From positions 1-64,000 of the forward strand of contig CAUYLG010004967.1 of assembly GCA_963573385.1 (NCBI GenBank): a stretch of DNA of 64,000 nt, in the 5' to 3' direction. The notes below the pieces were generated by a model that was not told the origin of the DNA, did not search any database, and saw only the letters and a list, made by a program, of their open reading frames with translations. This DNA is from Cacajao melanocephalus (lineage: Eukaryota > Chordata > Mammalia > Primates > Pitheciidae). This document shows, piece after piece, positions 15,346 through 27,649 of this stretch. The position numbers and the translations under genes are program-made. Each line of letters opens with the position of its first letter. Positions within the stretch are counted from its first letter, which is position 1.

Positions 15346-18021
15346 ACATCATGTTTTGTATGTTAATTTCAAGTGTGTCATATTGCTTGATATTACCTTG
15401 TCAATGTAATATCATGCAGAAAAAGGCACAAATGAATTTCTATGTATTTATATTGCCACTTTATGAAGTGCTTACTCTTCATAGCTAGAAATAAAGAAAG
15501 AAGCTCCATCACTGAATGTCAGTGGAGATAAAGAAATAGCAATCCATAGAATCTCCTTATTTCTTTTGAAATACAAAGTATAAATTATAATTTTCCAAAG
15601 TACTTTTCTAGAAGTACCCTTTGAAAACTAAATCAGAGTTTCTAAAATCCTTTTACAAAATATTTTTACTGAAACATAATAGCAGAAATTTGCAAATAGG
15701 ACTTTCAATCATGACGTAAAGGAAATATTGCCTTAATTCATTCTCCAGACAATAGATGAGAGTTAAGTTTTCCTTCAAATAATTTTTAAGAACCTCAGGC
15801 TTAAGTGCTTCGTCAATTTGAAGAACTGAAAAGACGCTTTTAGAATCAATTTACTATATCAATATCTATGATTTGTTATATTTGAAGTGTATCACACAGA
15901 AGAGTGATCCAAGTGTTTCCCTCTTGAAGTTTCTAATTGGTTGTATTCAAAGCCTCAAATGCATTCTTTAGTATAACAAGCAGCCTTTCCTGAAAGATGA
16001 AACTTTAAAAATAAGTTGCAGTCATTTATCAGTTATTCCAAAACAAAAGAAACTGCTATTTTAAACTTAAAAATCATATTTAATAAAATTTCCTTTTGAT
16101 AATCAAAGATAAACATATTAAATAGGAATAAACATAACTACACATACCATACACATCTTAAACCATGTCATATCTAAATCACATTATTTGTTTCTAAATA
16201 AAAACAAAACAGGCAGTAAGTATATTGCATTTTTCATTAAACATACAAATCAGTAGTCATGACACAGTTTGTCTTAGAAATAGCTGAATGTTTTTTTCTA
16301 CCATTGATCTTGGCCAATAATCTTGATTGTGAATATAAGATTGAAAGTAATTGAAGAATCCTTGTTTTTGGATTTGAGTATCTCACAATATAAAAATTGT
16401 CATCCTGGGCTTGCCTTATAGTTCATTCTAGTCAGTGTTCCATTACTAGAAAATGACCAAGGAAAAGTTAGCCAAACGTATGAAATATTTGCTTAATTTT
16501 CATCATCTCCATTTTGCAGATGATGAACCTAAAGATAAAAAAAAACACATAATATATAGAAAGTCAGGCTACAATCCCTGCTTCCTGTATACAATACTTG
16601 TATTTTATTAATTTGACCACATTGTGTATATTTTTTTTCTTAAACAGTTAGATTAAATGTGGATTTGTTTCTTATTAACCCTTGCAAATAACATTCATGT
16701 AGCTCTTAAATTCTTTTAAACATGCTTGTGTTATGTCAATGCTATAATTTGATGAAGTCAAATACAATGTGTGTTTCATATTGTAATCTGTACATTAACA
16801 TAGTACTTGAAATATAGTGTACTTTACTCAACTGTTGGGTAATTGCATGCCTTTATCACCTGACCTTCAAGTGGAGTGTGTTTGTTTCTTCATTCTCATA
16901 CCCAACTTTTACTCTTTTCCAACATGAAGAACCTTTAACATTTTAGCTAGTACCATCAAATTAGTCTGGTTGTAAAATATTGAAGCCATCTGCCATCCAG
17001 GCCACTAGCTATCAAAACAACTTAGGAGCGTAAGATTTTTAATTAAAATTTGCATGATGTATATTGGTGATACTTTCCTGAATAAATATTTTCTATTTCA
17101 AAATAGAAAAATTTGGCCTATCATAAATCCTGTGTTTGAAAACCATGAAATTGTTGCAACAAATACATTTTTAAAAATGAGTGGTTCATACAATGATTCA
17201 TATAAAATCAATTTATTCCTGTATTTTTTTTCCGTGAAGAAGAATCACACAATACTGATTTATTCATATAAAGAGTTGAGGATATCAAAATATAATAGAC
17301 TTCTGTAAAATTTCATGTAAATTTAATTAAAAATTGATGCAAAAGCTTGGAAGAACTAGGATGCTTATTTTTTATTGTGTGTGTTTGTTTAAACATCACT
17401 ATCAAACTGTAACAGTCTTATACTTTATTATTAAGTGATGATTTTTAGTAGGTAGTTTAATAGATTATTCAGCTAGTTTGAATTCTAATTCTAATTTTTC
17501 AGCAGAATATTTTTTTAAATCTTAGTAGAAATTAAAATATCTGTTAAAATACATGTGGTACTTCTGTGACTGTCATTCAAACTTTAAAAAAAAATCTCTT
17601 CTTTGTGTTATCATAAGCTGTTTTACAAAACAATGCATTGATGTTTCAGTCACCTATTTAAAACTCTTTTAGCTTATTGAACTTCACCAAAGGCACCTCG
17701 AACATGATACAAAAATAGAAAAGCTATTTCTTTAAAATATCATCCTAGAATAATCAAACTTTGAACCTAAAAAATTGCCCCAAAGTATGTCTGAGTCTTA
17801 ACTGGAATAAATATTGGAATGAGAAACATTATTTTTGTGCAGTATGGAAAAACAGTAATGTAACATTCAATTTTTATCACTTTTTTGGTCATAATAAATT
17901 ATCTGCAGATCATATTGGTTTACATGCATGTATTTATAGCTTGGTCATGTGCAGGCTCTGCTGAGGTTCATGAGCTTGCTGTACATGTCTCACTGACATC
18001 ATCAATACTGTCTAATGCAAT
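15346..18021. other. unassigned AT-rich sequence, one MIR inside
   Basis: Apart from the MIR at about 16490-16630, no gene, RNA or repeat is recognised. The frame at 17054-17308 (84 codons) has no familiar motif. Confidence 0.45.
16490..16630 (-). mobile_element. MIR SINE fragment, antisense
   Basis: 'catctccattttgcagatga' followed by 'tgaacctaaag' and 'aagtcaggctacaatccctg' is the reversed MIR core in its usual order. It is old and partial. Confidence 0.55.
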
Positions 18022-18539
18022 TTTTTAATGATGGTGTTATTGAGGTATAATGGACATACCATAATTCACTTACTCTTTAGAATTGTAAAATTCAGTGATT
18101 TTTAATATATTCACAGAGCTTCAAATCCGTTACCATTAATTTTAAGACATTTTCATTCTTTAAAAAGGAAATCCTGTACTCATTACCAATCACTCCCCAT
18201 CCTTCTATAGCCAATCACCAGACCCTAAAAAAATCTACTTCGTTTTTTAAATATTAATAAATATTAATATTATGGACATTTCATATACATAAAATATGTG
18301 GCCATTTGTGACTGAAATTTTTCACTTACAATGTTTCCATGGTTCATCTATGTTACAGGACATTTCAGTACTTCATTCTTCTTTATGAACAAATCACACT
18401 GTGTTTGCATGTGTGTGTTTGTGTGCACACATCACATTTTATTTATCCATTCCTGAGTTAAAAGAGAAAACATGTTTTATTCTTTAATATAAACCAAGGA
18501 GTGGATTCACTGGATCATATGGTAACTGTGTTTAACTAT

Positions 18540-18612
18540 ATCAGGTGCAAAAGTAATTGTGATTTTTGCAATTAAAATATTTTAAAAATTGCAAAAACTG
18601 CAATTATCTTTG
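18540..18612. mobile_element. MADE1 mariner-derived MITE (hairpin)
   Basis: 'ggtgcaaaagtaattgtgat' on the left and 'gcaattatctttgcaccaac' on the right are the MADE1 terminal inverted repeats. They form a 29-bp stem with about five mismatches around a short A/T loop. Length, about 73 bp, is slightly under the usual 80 because the first bases are eroded. It sits inside the L1M at 18022-21640 and therefore post-dates it. MADE1 copies are the source of the miR-548 family; I see no evidence that this copy is transcribed. Confidence 0.9.
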
Positions 18613-19927
18613 CACCAACCTATCACAAGCATTTTGAAGTGCTTACACAGTTTTACAATTTTACTAATACAGTTTTACAATTTGACCAATACATATGAAG
18701 GCTCCAATTTCTCCACAGTATTTTCTTCTGTTTTTTAACCAATCATGATAGAAAATGCATTGCATTATGGTTTTGATTTGCATTTTCCTAATAACTAATT
18801 ATGTGTAGCATTTTTCCCCTGTTCTTGCTGCCCACTTGTGTATCTTCTGTCAAAAAATGTCTACTGAAGTCATTTAGCCATTCATTAATTGAGTTACTGG
18901 AATCATGTTCTTTGTCCTTAATCACTTACATGATTTACAAGCATATTCTCCCTTCTGTAGGTTATTTTCACTCTCCACGTGTACTTTAAAGCACTATAGT
19001 TTTCCTTTAATGAATTTCATTTCATGTAATTTTTCTTCTGTTATTTGTGATTTTGGTGTCCTAAAAAATATATACCAAATCTAAGATGAAGAAGACTTAC
19101 ATTCATGTTTTCTCCAGGGAGATTTATGGTTTTAGCTCTTATATTTAGGTTACTGACACATTTTCAGTTAATTATTTCATGTGGTATGTTGTTGAGGTCA
19201 AACTACATTCTTTAACATGTGGATATCCTGTTCTACCAGAATCATATTTTTAAATTATTTTTCTCCAATTAATTGTCTTGATACCCTGGTAAAAGGAAAA
19301 CAAAGCCATTAGTCACAAAATTTAATGTTCATATCTATCTGTATGCCAGAACCACAATGCTTGCCTTAATGTAATTTTTAGTAAATCATAAAATTGGGAA
19401 GTGTGAGTCTTCCAACTTTATTTTTCTTACTTAACACCATCTTGAGTATTCAGGACACCGTGTATGTCCATTAAAAAATTAGTATTAGCTTGTCCATTGA
19501 ATTGACAGTGTGGGTCAATTTGGAGAACATTCTTATCTTGAAAATAATAAATTTTCTAATCTATGAGTTAATGACATCCTTCTATTTCTTCAGACAGTCT
19601 TTAAATTTTCAGTGTTTTTACATTTTTAGTATACAATCTTTCTCTTATTTTGATAATTTATTCCTAGTTGTTTATTTTATTGATCCTTATGTAAATTATA
19701 CTGTTTACTTAATTTAATTTTGGATTATTACTAGTGTATAGAAATGGAGGGCAATTGAATTTCTTCTGACTTTATGTACCATAACCTTGCTGACCTCATT
19801 CATTATTTGTAATAAGTTACTTTGTGCATTTCTGAGTATTTTCTATATATAAGATCATATCACAAGCAAATATAGATAACATTACTTCTTAATCACCAAT
19901 GTAGATACCTACTTTTTCCCCTAATAG

Positions 19928-20359
<432 letters not shown>

Positions 20360-22944
20360 TAGTGACAGGTTTTTATAAATACCCTATATCAGACTGAGGA
20401 AGGCCCCTTCAATTTCTGTTTTATTGAGGGATCTTTTTTTCATGAAAGTTTGCTGGAATTTGCCAAATGCTTTTCTGTATTTATTAAGATAATCATGTGA
20501 ATAAGTCCTTTAATCTATTAGTATGATATATTGATGGCTTTTAAAATATTAGATTAACCTTGCATTACTGGGTTAAACCCTCAGGGAGTTAGTTAGGAAA
20601 CACTCACTTATATTTTACATTTTGGAAGAGCCTGTGAAGAACTGTTGTTAATTCTTCTTTAAATGTTTGGTAGAATTTATCAGGAAAGCCATCTGGGCCT
20701 TGAGTTTTCTTTGTAAGATTTAAAAAATAACTACTTCTATATTTGTATGTGCATAAGTGTATTCATATTTTTAATTTTTAAATGAGTTTTTGTAGTTTAT
20801 GTGTTTCTATGAATTTGTCCATTTTATCTTTGAACAGTATTAAACTGTTCAAAGTATTATTATATCGTCCTATTTGTTATTCTAAGGTCAAGTTTCATTC
20901 CTGAATTTAATCATTTTAGTCTTTTCTCTCTTTTTTCTTGGTCAATTTAGCTTAACTTTTATTAGTTTTGGTTTAACTGATGTTCTCTCATATCTTTCTG
21001 TTATCCATTTCATTTATTTCTCCTCTGACATTTATTATTTTCTCTTTATGCTGTACTTGGGTTTTAGTTTGTCTTCCTTAATGTTTTGTATGGTGGCATG
21101 TTAAGTTACTGATTTGAGGTTATCTTTTTTAATACTGGCATTGAGAACCTTAATTTTTATTTTGAGCATTGCTTTAGCTTCATCCCATAAGATTTGGTGT
21201 GTATTTTTGTTTTCATTAATCTCAAAAATTGCTATAATTTCCCCAGTGATTTCTTACTTGATTCATTGGCTATTTAGGTATACGCTGTTTAATTTTTATG
21301 TATTTGGGAAATTCACAAATTTCTTTCTGTTACTGACTTCTAATTTCATTTCTTTTTAGTCAGAGAGAGTAATGTGTACAATTTTAAACTTTTTAAATTC
21401 CTTGAGGCTTGTTATAATAGTATCATACACATTTTATCCTGAGAAATGTGACATGTGCACTAAAGAAAAATCTTGGATTCTTGCTGCTGTTGGGTGGAGT
21501 GTTCTTTCTCTGTAAGGCAGTTTGTTTACAGTGTTATTCACATCATGTATTTCCTTGTTGATATTCTGCCTTGTTCTACTTGTCATTAAAAATGGGATTT
21601 GGCATTTTAAAACAATTATTGTTTCTTTGCCCTTTCTTCTTGTTTAGTTAATTCCCCTGATTCATCATGACATTATATATTCTTTCTCATATGTGGTCAC
21701 TGGAATTTGATTCAATTAGTTCATTGTTTTGATAATGTTTAGACAGAGAGTTCCTTAAACGCCTTAAAGCTGTATATCTCCTGTCCTTATTCAAAAATGT
21801 ATGTGTGTGTGTGTAGGTATGCATGCATTTCTGCCTCATCTTTAACACTCCAGCAGTTTTTAATTGCCTTACTTTTCATTCCCTGGTGTATAGACCATTA
21901 ATAATAGCCACAGATGATATTCTGCACATTCTCAGTATTTGTCATGCACACAGCCCTGCACACATACATGGCCTTCTACATTGTCAGGAAAGTGTCTGGG
22001 TATTTTTAAGTCCCCATATGCCCATAGCTGTTTCCAGATTTTCTTTATAAATGTTTATGATTGCCTCTGATTTTTTTTTTAGATGGATTCCCAAGAAATA
22101 GGGCTGTTCACACTAAATAATTTCTGAGTTAGGTCAACTAAAGACAGTCTTATAAATGGAAAATTTCCAGAAAACTTCCAGATAAACCAAATGGTGACAG
22201 TTTATTAGCTATAGTGATATATGAGTAGTTCCAACTGTTACATCTCTTTAGTGATAGCTAGGGTGCTCATTTTTACAATTACTCTGTTTTTGAGATGGTT
22301 GGTTTCAAGACTATCAGGGAACTGGGTAGGAGAGGGTGGAGAATGGCATGGGGCAAGATAGCATATCATAAAACTTGCTGTTGTTACCAAGAATCAGCAC
22401 TTTTTAAAAAATAAAGATTCCTGAGATTGTTACAAACATTTGAGTAATTTCCAGAGTTTTAAAAAATGTGGATGTTGACATATTGTTTGCCAGAGTTCTT
22501 ATTGCTTTTACAGAAGAGAATATTTCTGGAAGTTCCTATTTTAGTCTGAAAAAGTACTTCGAAATAATACATTAGAAAATATGTTAACTTCTCACAAACA
22601 CAACATAAATGCAATATATTGGCTGCACATAATGATTAATTGTATAGAAAATTATCAAGAATTTTCTATCTTTCTCTCTGTCTCTTGCCCCCTACTCACA
22701 CTCCCACCCATCCACTGAACTCATGAAAACATTTCTGTACCTTCCAGAGTTAAAAATGGCCACAAATAGAAAAAGATAATGGATAAGACATGCTTCTATT
22801 TACACTGTAGTTGTTTAGTTACTTAATGTGGTTTTTTTTTTTAATCCAAATAACTTACAATTTCCAAGTGAAATGTGTGTGTTTGTCTTTATATTTTTTT
22901 ACAGCATATACATTTGAAACATATTGAAGATATGTATAATTGAC

Positions 22945-22998
22945 ACACGGACACACACAAATATATATATATGTGTGTTTATATATATATACAGATAG
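22945..22998. repeat. mixed (CA)/(TA)/(TG) simple repeat
   Basis: Short runs 'acacacaaatatatatatat', 'gtgtgtttatatatatatac' form a compound AT-rich microsatellite. Confidence 0.7.
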
Positions 22999-23464
22999 CA
23001 ATATGGATCAACATATATGCACTTTAGGATGTATATGTATGTATTTCTATGTGTGGATATACTCATTTGCCTATATATCTCTATGTGTCAGTATCTACTT
23101 TCATTAAGTGTAACTCTTTATTTTCAATGTGTTTCTAACAAAAAGTATAACCCAATAAATATAGTAGATTAATTTTCAAATTTGGTAACATTTTGAGGTT
23201 ACTAAACATTTCTTGTAACATTTTATTATCAGCTTAATGTAAAAATATTGAGCATAAAAGAGGACCTTTGACTATTTCTGATAATTATGTTTATTGTAAC
23301 ATGACTGTAAACTATCTCCAAGAAATTAATTTGTTGCAGAAACTCTATAATCTTATTTAACACTTTTATCTATGTACAAATTAGGTCCAGATTGTCATTA
23401 ATTTATGAAAAACAACTGGTCTACTAAAGAAGGGGCATTGTTCTAAAATAAATTAGATGTTTTA

Positions 23465-23620
23465 AGCAATTTATTTATCCCAATATATCTATGAGAAGTA
23501 TGCTAGTATCATTCCTGTTTATAGGAGAAAATTTTACATTGTAATATTCTTATGTTGCTTGTCCATCACCACACTAGCATAATAATTTCCAATAAGGAAA
23601 AATTATAACTCTTGCAAATA
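23465..23620 (-). mobile_element. possible MIR SINE, antisense, very diverged
   Basis: 'gtatcattcctgtttatagg', 'gagaaaattt' and 'gttgcttgtccatcacc' follow the order of a reversed MIR core (tetranucleotide-rich block, gaggaaact-like block, cttgcccaaggtcac-like block). The match is weak. Confidence 0.4.
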
Positions 23621-24865
23621 TCAAAAGATTACATGTCAAATGTATTATTTAACTCATTAATGTGGATTCAGTAAAATGTCAGATCCTGTCAACAAGTATT
23701 TGAGATACTAGATATTTGTAGGCTATTTAATAAAAGAGTTAAATAAACTTTGCTGCATTAATCAACTGCTTAATATCCTACAGAGCTATAAGTCATAATA
23801 TTTGGGAATATATTTTCCACCAGACAGAATTTATTTTAGTCTTCATTAGACAAACTTTTATAAATTAACCTATGTCCCTATGAGTTTATAAAAGCCTTGC
23901 CAGCCGCAAGGTAATTAGCAATACTAAATTCATCCCTGCCACACTTATAACAATAATTAAATGAAAAATAGTGCCAAACAAGAGTGTATGTATAAAGAAA
24001 TATGTATTTAGGTGTTCCCACTCTATTAAATGTAACACTTAATATCTATAATTGTGAGGTAAATATACTGTCAAATCTACATGTTCTCAAGTTGGCTAAC
24101 ATCCCACAAAATAAATTATTTGCAATATTCCCCAGGATTTAGAAGTCATTAAAATAATCTTAAATTGCACTACATAAAGCTTGAAGTATCTTGTAAATTC
24201 AGTTTTGAAATTTATTTGCCACTTATAAAGTAAAATATTTACAATTTTTTTCTTAATAAACCAATATTTTGACCATTTTATTTATTACTGTTAAAAGTGT
24301 CTTAGTTGTACTCTCTTTTATAAAATGGTAGTCATTTACTTGAAGATGAAGTGAAAGACTTTCTTCCTGACATCAATGTCTATAAAAATAAGGTATCAAA
24401 TGAAGACTAAATACTACCTTTCCCCATGTTCAGGTTTGTCCTTTTGTAATTGGAGACAGCTATGTCCATCTGTTCAGATACAGCTTATTCTTTCAATATC
24501 TCCATTTGTTACTAATAGTTAGAAAGACAAGGAATAGTCCCATTGAATGTAATCAGTATTTAATTTGATCTACATTGATTTTTTTTAAACCACAGTCTCT
24601 ATATTTCTCCATGTTCTTTTCCATCTGCCCTGAAAATAACAACCTCATGCCCTGTAGGACTCACATATGTTCTCTTGCATGCTCAGTTTCTGTTCCTATT
24701 TCTTTTCTAGTTTTTATAATTGTCCTGAACCCTTTGGTTTCTCTTAGAATCTTCTTGTTCCGATCCCAGATCCTTGCAATGTGACTTTAGTCTCTACAAT
24801 TTTCTAGACAATTTTTAGTCTTCCAATATTATTTTCTTAACTGTTGACAGTTTTAAGGTGGATGA

Positions 24866-25028
24866 TTTTTTTTTTTTTTTTTGAGGAAGGATCTCCTTCT
24901 GTCACTTAGGTTAGAGTGCAGTAGCACATCAGGCTCACTGCAAGATCAACCTCCAGGGCTCAAGTGATCCTCCCATCTAAGCCTCCCTAAGTAGCTGGAA
25001 TCATAGGGATGCAATACCACGCCTGGCC
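24866..25028 (-). mobile_element. Alu left monomer (FLAM or truncated AluJ), antisense
   Basis: A T17 run, then 'gaggaaggatctccttctgt', 'agtgcagtagcacatcaggc', 'ggctcaagtgatcctcccat', and the 5' Alu end 'accacgcctggcc'. Only one monomer of about 140 bp is present, with the A tail directly on the left arm, which points to a FLAM or an AluJ lacking its right half. Confidence 0.85.
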
Positions 25029-25895
25029 TCTGATTTTTTTATACTTGGCTACTGAGACACTTCTTTTATAGATTGTCCTCTTTAAGTAGTTCTTATTGGT
25101 TTATTTCTTTAAAAATTATTTTATTTTACTTTTTATTGGACATCCTTTGTGTCTAGCTGGTCTTTAGCATACTTGTTTCAAAATTCTTCCTTTCTAATAT
25201 ACACTCCCTCTGAAAGAAATTGAATCCTCACTCTGGACTTCATCAGAGGGTGAAGGGATTTGAATGAATTAATTTAGAAAAATATCAGTAGGTAACAAAT
25301 CATTCAAAAAATTACAACAAAAATATGAAATTACTTTGGGATTACTCCTCCAGATTAATTAGTTTCTAATGTTTCACAGCTTGAGATTATAGACTAAGCA
25401 TTAAAGAATTAAACTAGGCACAAAATTCAAAATAGAGTTATTAATCAATTATTATCATGAAGTCTGTTGAGTGACGCATATGAATCCTGACTATGTCTAA
25501 GGACTTTGCAGGTTTGGTATTTTGAGTATTATACTCAGTTCAAGAAATTACTTTCCCAACGGTACAAAATCCTTAGTTTTCTCTCAAGATTTAAGGTAGC
25601 TCTTTAGTCCTGCTTATAATCTTTAAACATGTATTTTATATAATATCTCTCATCTCAAATGAATATTAGCACAAGGAAATTGAATCAACTGACTAAGCCA
25701 GAGATCAGCATTTGGAAATCATATTTTTAAGAGTCATGTATAATTAGATATTCTTTTTTATTAAATGTTTTACATCAATGCATTTTTATTATTCTGTTTT
25801 CCCATTACCAGTCTACATATTTCATTAATTTTCATTCATCCTTCGTAAGGATTTTTTTCTTTGACAGATAATTTATTAAATATGTGAATTCATAC
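25029..25895. other. unassigned sequence
   Basis: AT-rich; no gene or repeat recognised. Confidence 0.5.
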
Positions 25896-26691
25896 TGATA
25901 TGGGAGGGGGGCAGGAAAGTCCTGGGTAGAGAAGGCAGGTCCCTGGCTAGGGCTCAACCCCACGGACCAAGGTGAGGACAGGCACTCCTGTTTTCACGCC
26001 TAAATGTTGCATTTTCCAAGACCACCCTGGCCCACCGTGTACCCATCCTGGGCCTCTAAAAACCTGAGACCTTAGCGGGCAGACACACAGGAGGCCAAAC
26101 ATACAGAGAAGCGCATCAGTGGAAGAAGGCACAAGCGCTTTACGCGAGAGGACATCAAGGGAGCTGACCCGGAGCAGGCAGATGGAAGAGCACACTGACA
26201 GATGTGGCACATTGTCAGGCCATCCACCAGCAGGACAGGACAGAGTTTGGTCGGGCCAATTGCAGAGCGGCCCAACTCCAAAGGAAAACCATCTCCCTTC
26301 TAGCTCCCCCATCGGTGAAGAGCTACTGCTACTCAATAAATCTGTGCACTCATTCTTCAAGCCCACGTGTGATCCGATTCTTCCAGTACACCAAGGCAAG
26401 AAACCCGGATACAGAAATCCCTCTGTCCTTGTGACAAGGTAGAGGGTCTAATTGATCTGGTTAACCCAAGCCACCTATAGACGGCAAACTAAAAAAGCAC
26501 CCTGTAACACACGCCCACTGGGGCTTCAGGAGCCGTACACATTCACTCCTAGGCACTGCCATGGTGTTCGAGCCCCCAGCCTGTCCATCTGTATGCCCAC
26601 CTACAGGTTTGAGCAGTGGGGCACTGAAGAAGGGAAACATTCCCAACACCTTATGCCATGTTAGGGGGACAAGGGAACCTTTCCTGCTTCA
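25896..26691 (+). mobile_element. solitary class I ERV-like LTR, sense, family not assigned
   Basis: A GC-richer block, sharply different from its surroundings, begins TGATATGGGAGGGG and ends near CCTTTCCTGCTTCA, so it has the TG...CA ends of an LTR. It holds a TATA-like 'tctaaaaa' at about 26055, a polyadenylation signal AATAAA at 26335-26340, and a following R/U5-type segment ('cattcttcaagcccacgtgt', 'aggcaagaaacccgg') resembling gammaretrovirus-like human LTRs. No gag, pol or env sequence adjoins it, so it is a solo LTR. The flanking tetramers atac/ataa differ by one base. I cannot name the family with confidence. Overlapping frames on both strands (up to 150 codons) are LTR artefacts. Confidence 0.75.
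26335..26340 (+). promoter_or_regulatory. LTR polyadenylation signal AATAAA
   Basis: An intact AATAAA lies inside the LTR about 440 bases after its start, in the position expected for the U3/R boundary region. It supports sense orientation. Use in cells is unknown. Confidence 0.6.
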
Positions 26692-27640
26692 ATAAAAAGG
26701 AATTAGAACTTTCAATTACATTAAAAATTAGGTGCATTTCAAATACATAAAATACGTTCAGTTGGATGGAGTATGTGACAATAATTAGTCCTGATTTTAA
26801 TGGCAGAGGAGATGACAAAACAGCATTGGTGGTAGAAGACTATTATGGCATTTTCCACTTGACATTATCCTAAGTGCATTAAATAAAGCAAACAATGTAA
26901 TTATCTCAAGAAAGCTATGTAGCTAATACTAATTTAAAATAACTAATTTAAAAATGAAAAAAAAACTGATGTATAAAAAGTGGTCTATGTCTGTTAGAAG
27001 TTTTCATATGTTTAGTTTTTGGATAATTTAAACCATTTCGGATGCTATAGAGGGTACTCAGTGGAAAGAGACAGGAAAAAGGTAAAGAAAAAAATTTGCA
27101 AATTAAAATAGAAGATTATTCCACAGATAAAATATTCAGTTTTCTATTAGAGGTGGGCCACAATAGACACATAACTAACTCAACTTTATTATTTAATTGT
27201 TCTATAATGTATTTTACAAATTTGGTAATAAGTATCTAATATTTGCTAAAAGAAGACAGTATGGAAAAATCAATTGACCTACCATATTTTTTGCATTTTG
27301 TTCAATATAAACATTATTTAAAATATCTTTTAGTAAAAGCTAATTCATAAGAAAGCAGAGGAAATTAAACAAACAACAAAAGAAACACTTTTTATTCTAA
27401 GTAGGAAAATTTTGCTTACTAAATCTTCTCACAAAACTCATTAGCATGTTAAATCTCTGAGTAGCGTGTGATGTGAAATTTTTCAACTTTCCATAACTCA
27501 ATAATATCCAATAGGGTACTTCTACAATCCCAAAACCCGAAAAGGAATATAGTAACATATTTTGGAAACCCTGATACATAGATTACCAGTGTTTCTCTTA
27601 TTATATTTGATAGTAATGTAATATTTTGTTATGCTATGTT
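26692..27640. other. unassigned AT-rich sequence
   Basis: Nothing recognised. The 60-codon minus frame at 27397-27579 has no known motif. Confidence 0.5.
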
Positions 27641-27649
27641 TTAGATTTT

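Larger units (their letters stand above)
21641..24865. other. unassigned AT-rich sequence
   Basis: Apart from the simple repeat near 22945 and a possible MIR near 23465, nothing is recognised. Small frames at 21823-22050 and 24575-24784 have no known motif. A short (TG)n lies at about 21799-21816. Confidence 0.45.

Noticed and set aside
18540..18612. Annotated microRNA gene
   Set aside because: The fold fits a MADE1/miR-548-type hairpin, but sequence alone gives no evidence of expression, so only the MITE is called.
25947..26399. 150-codon minus-strand frame
   Set aside because: It lies antisense within the solo LTR at 25896-26691, has low-complexity Ser/Gly/Pro composition and no domain.
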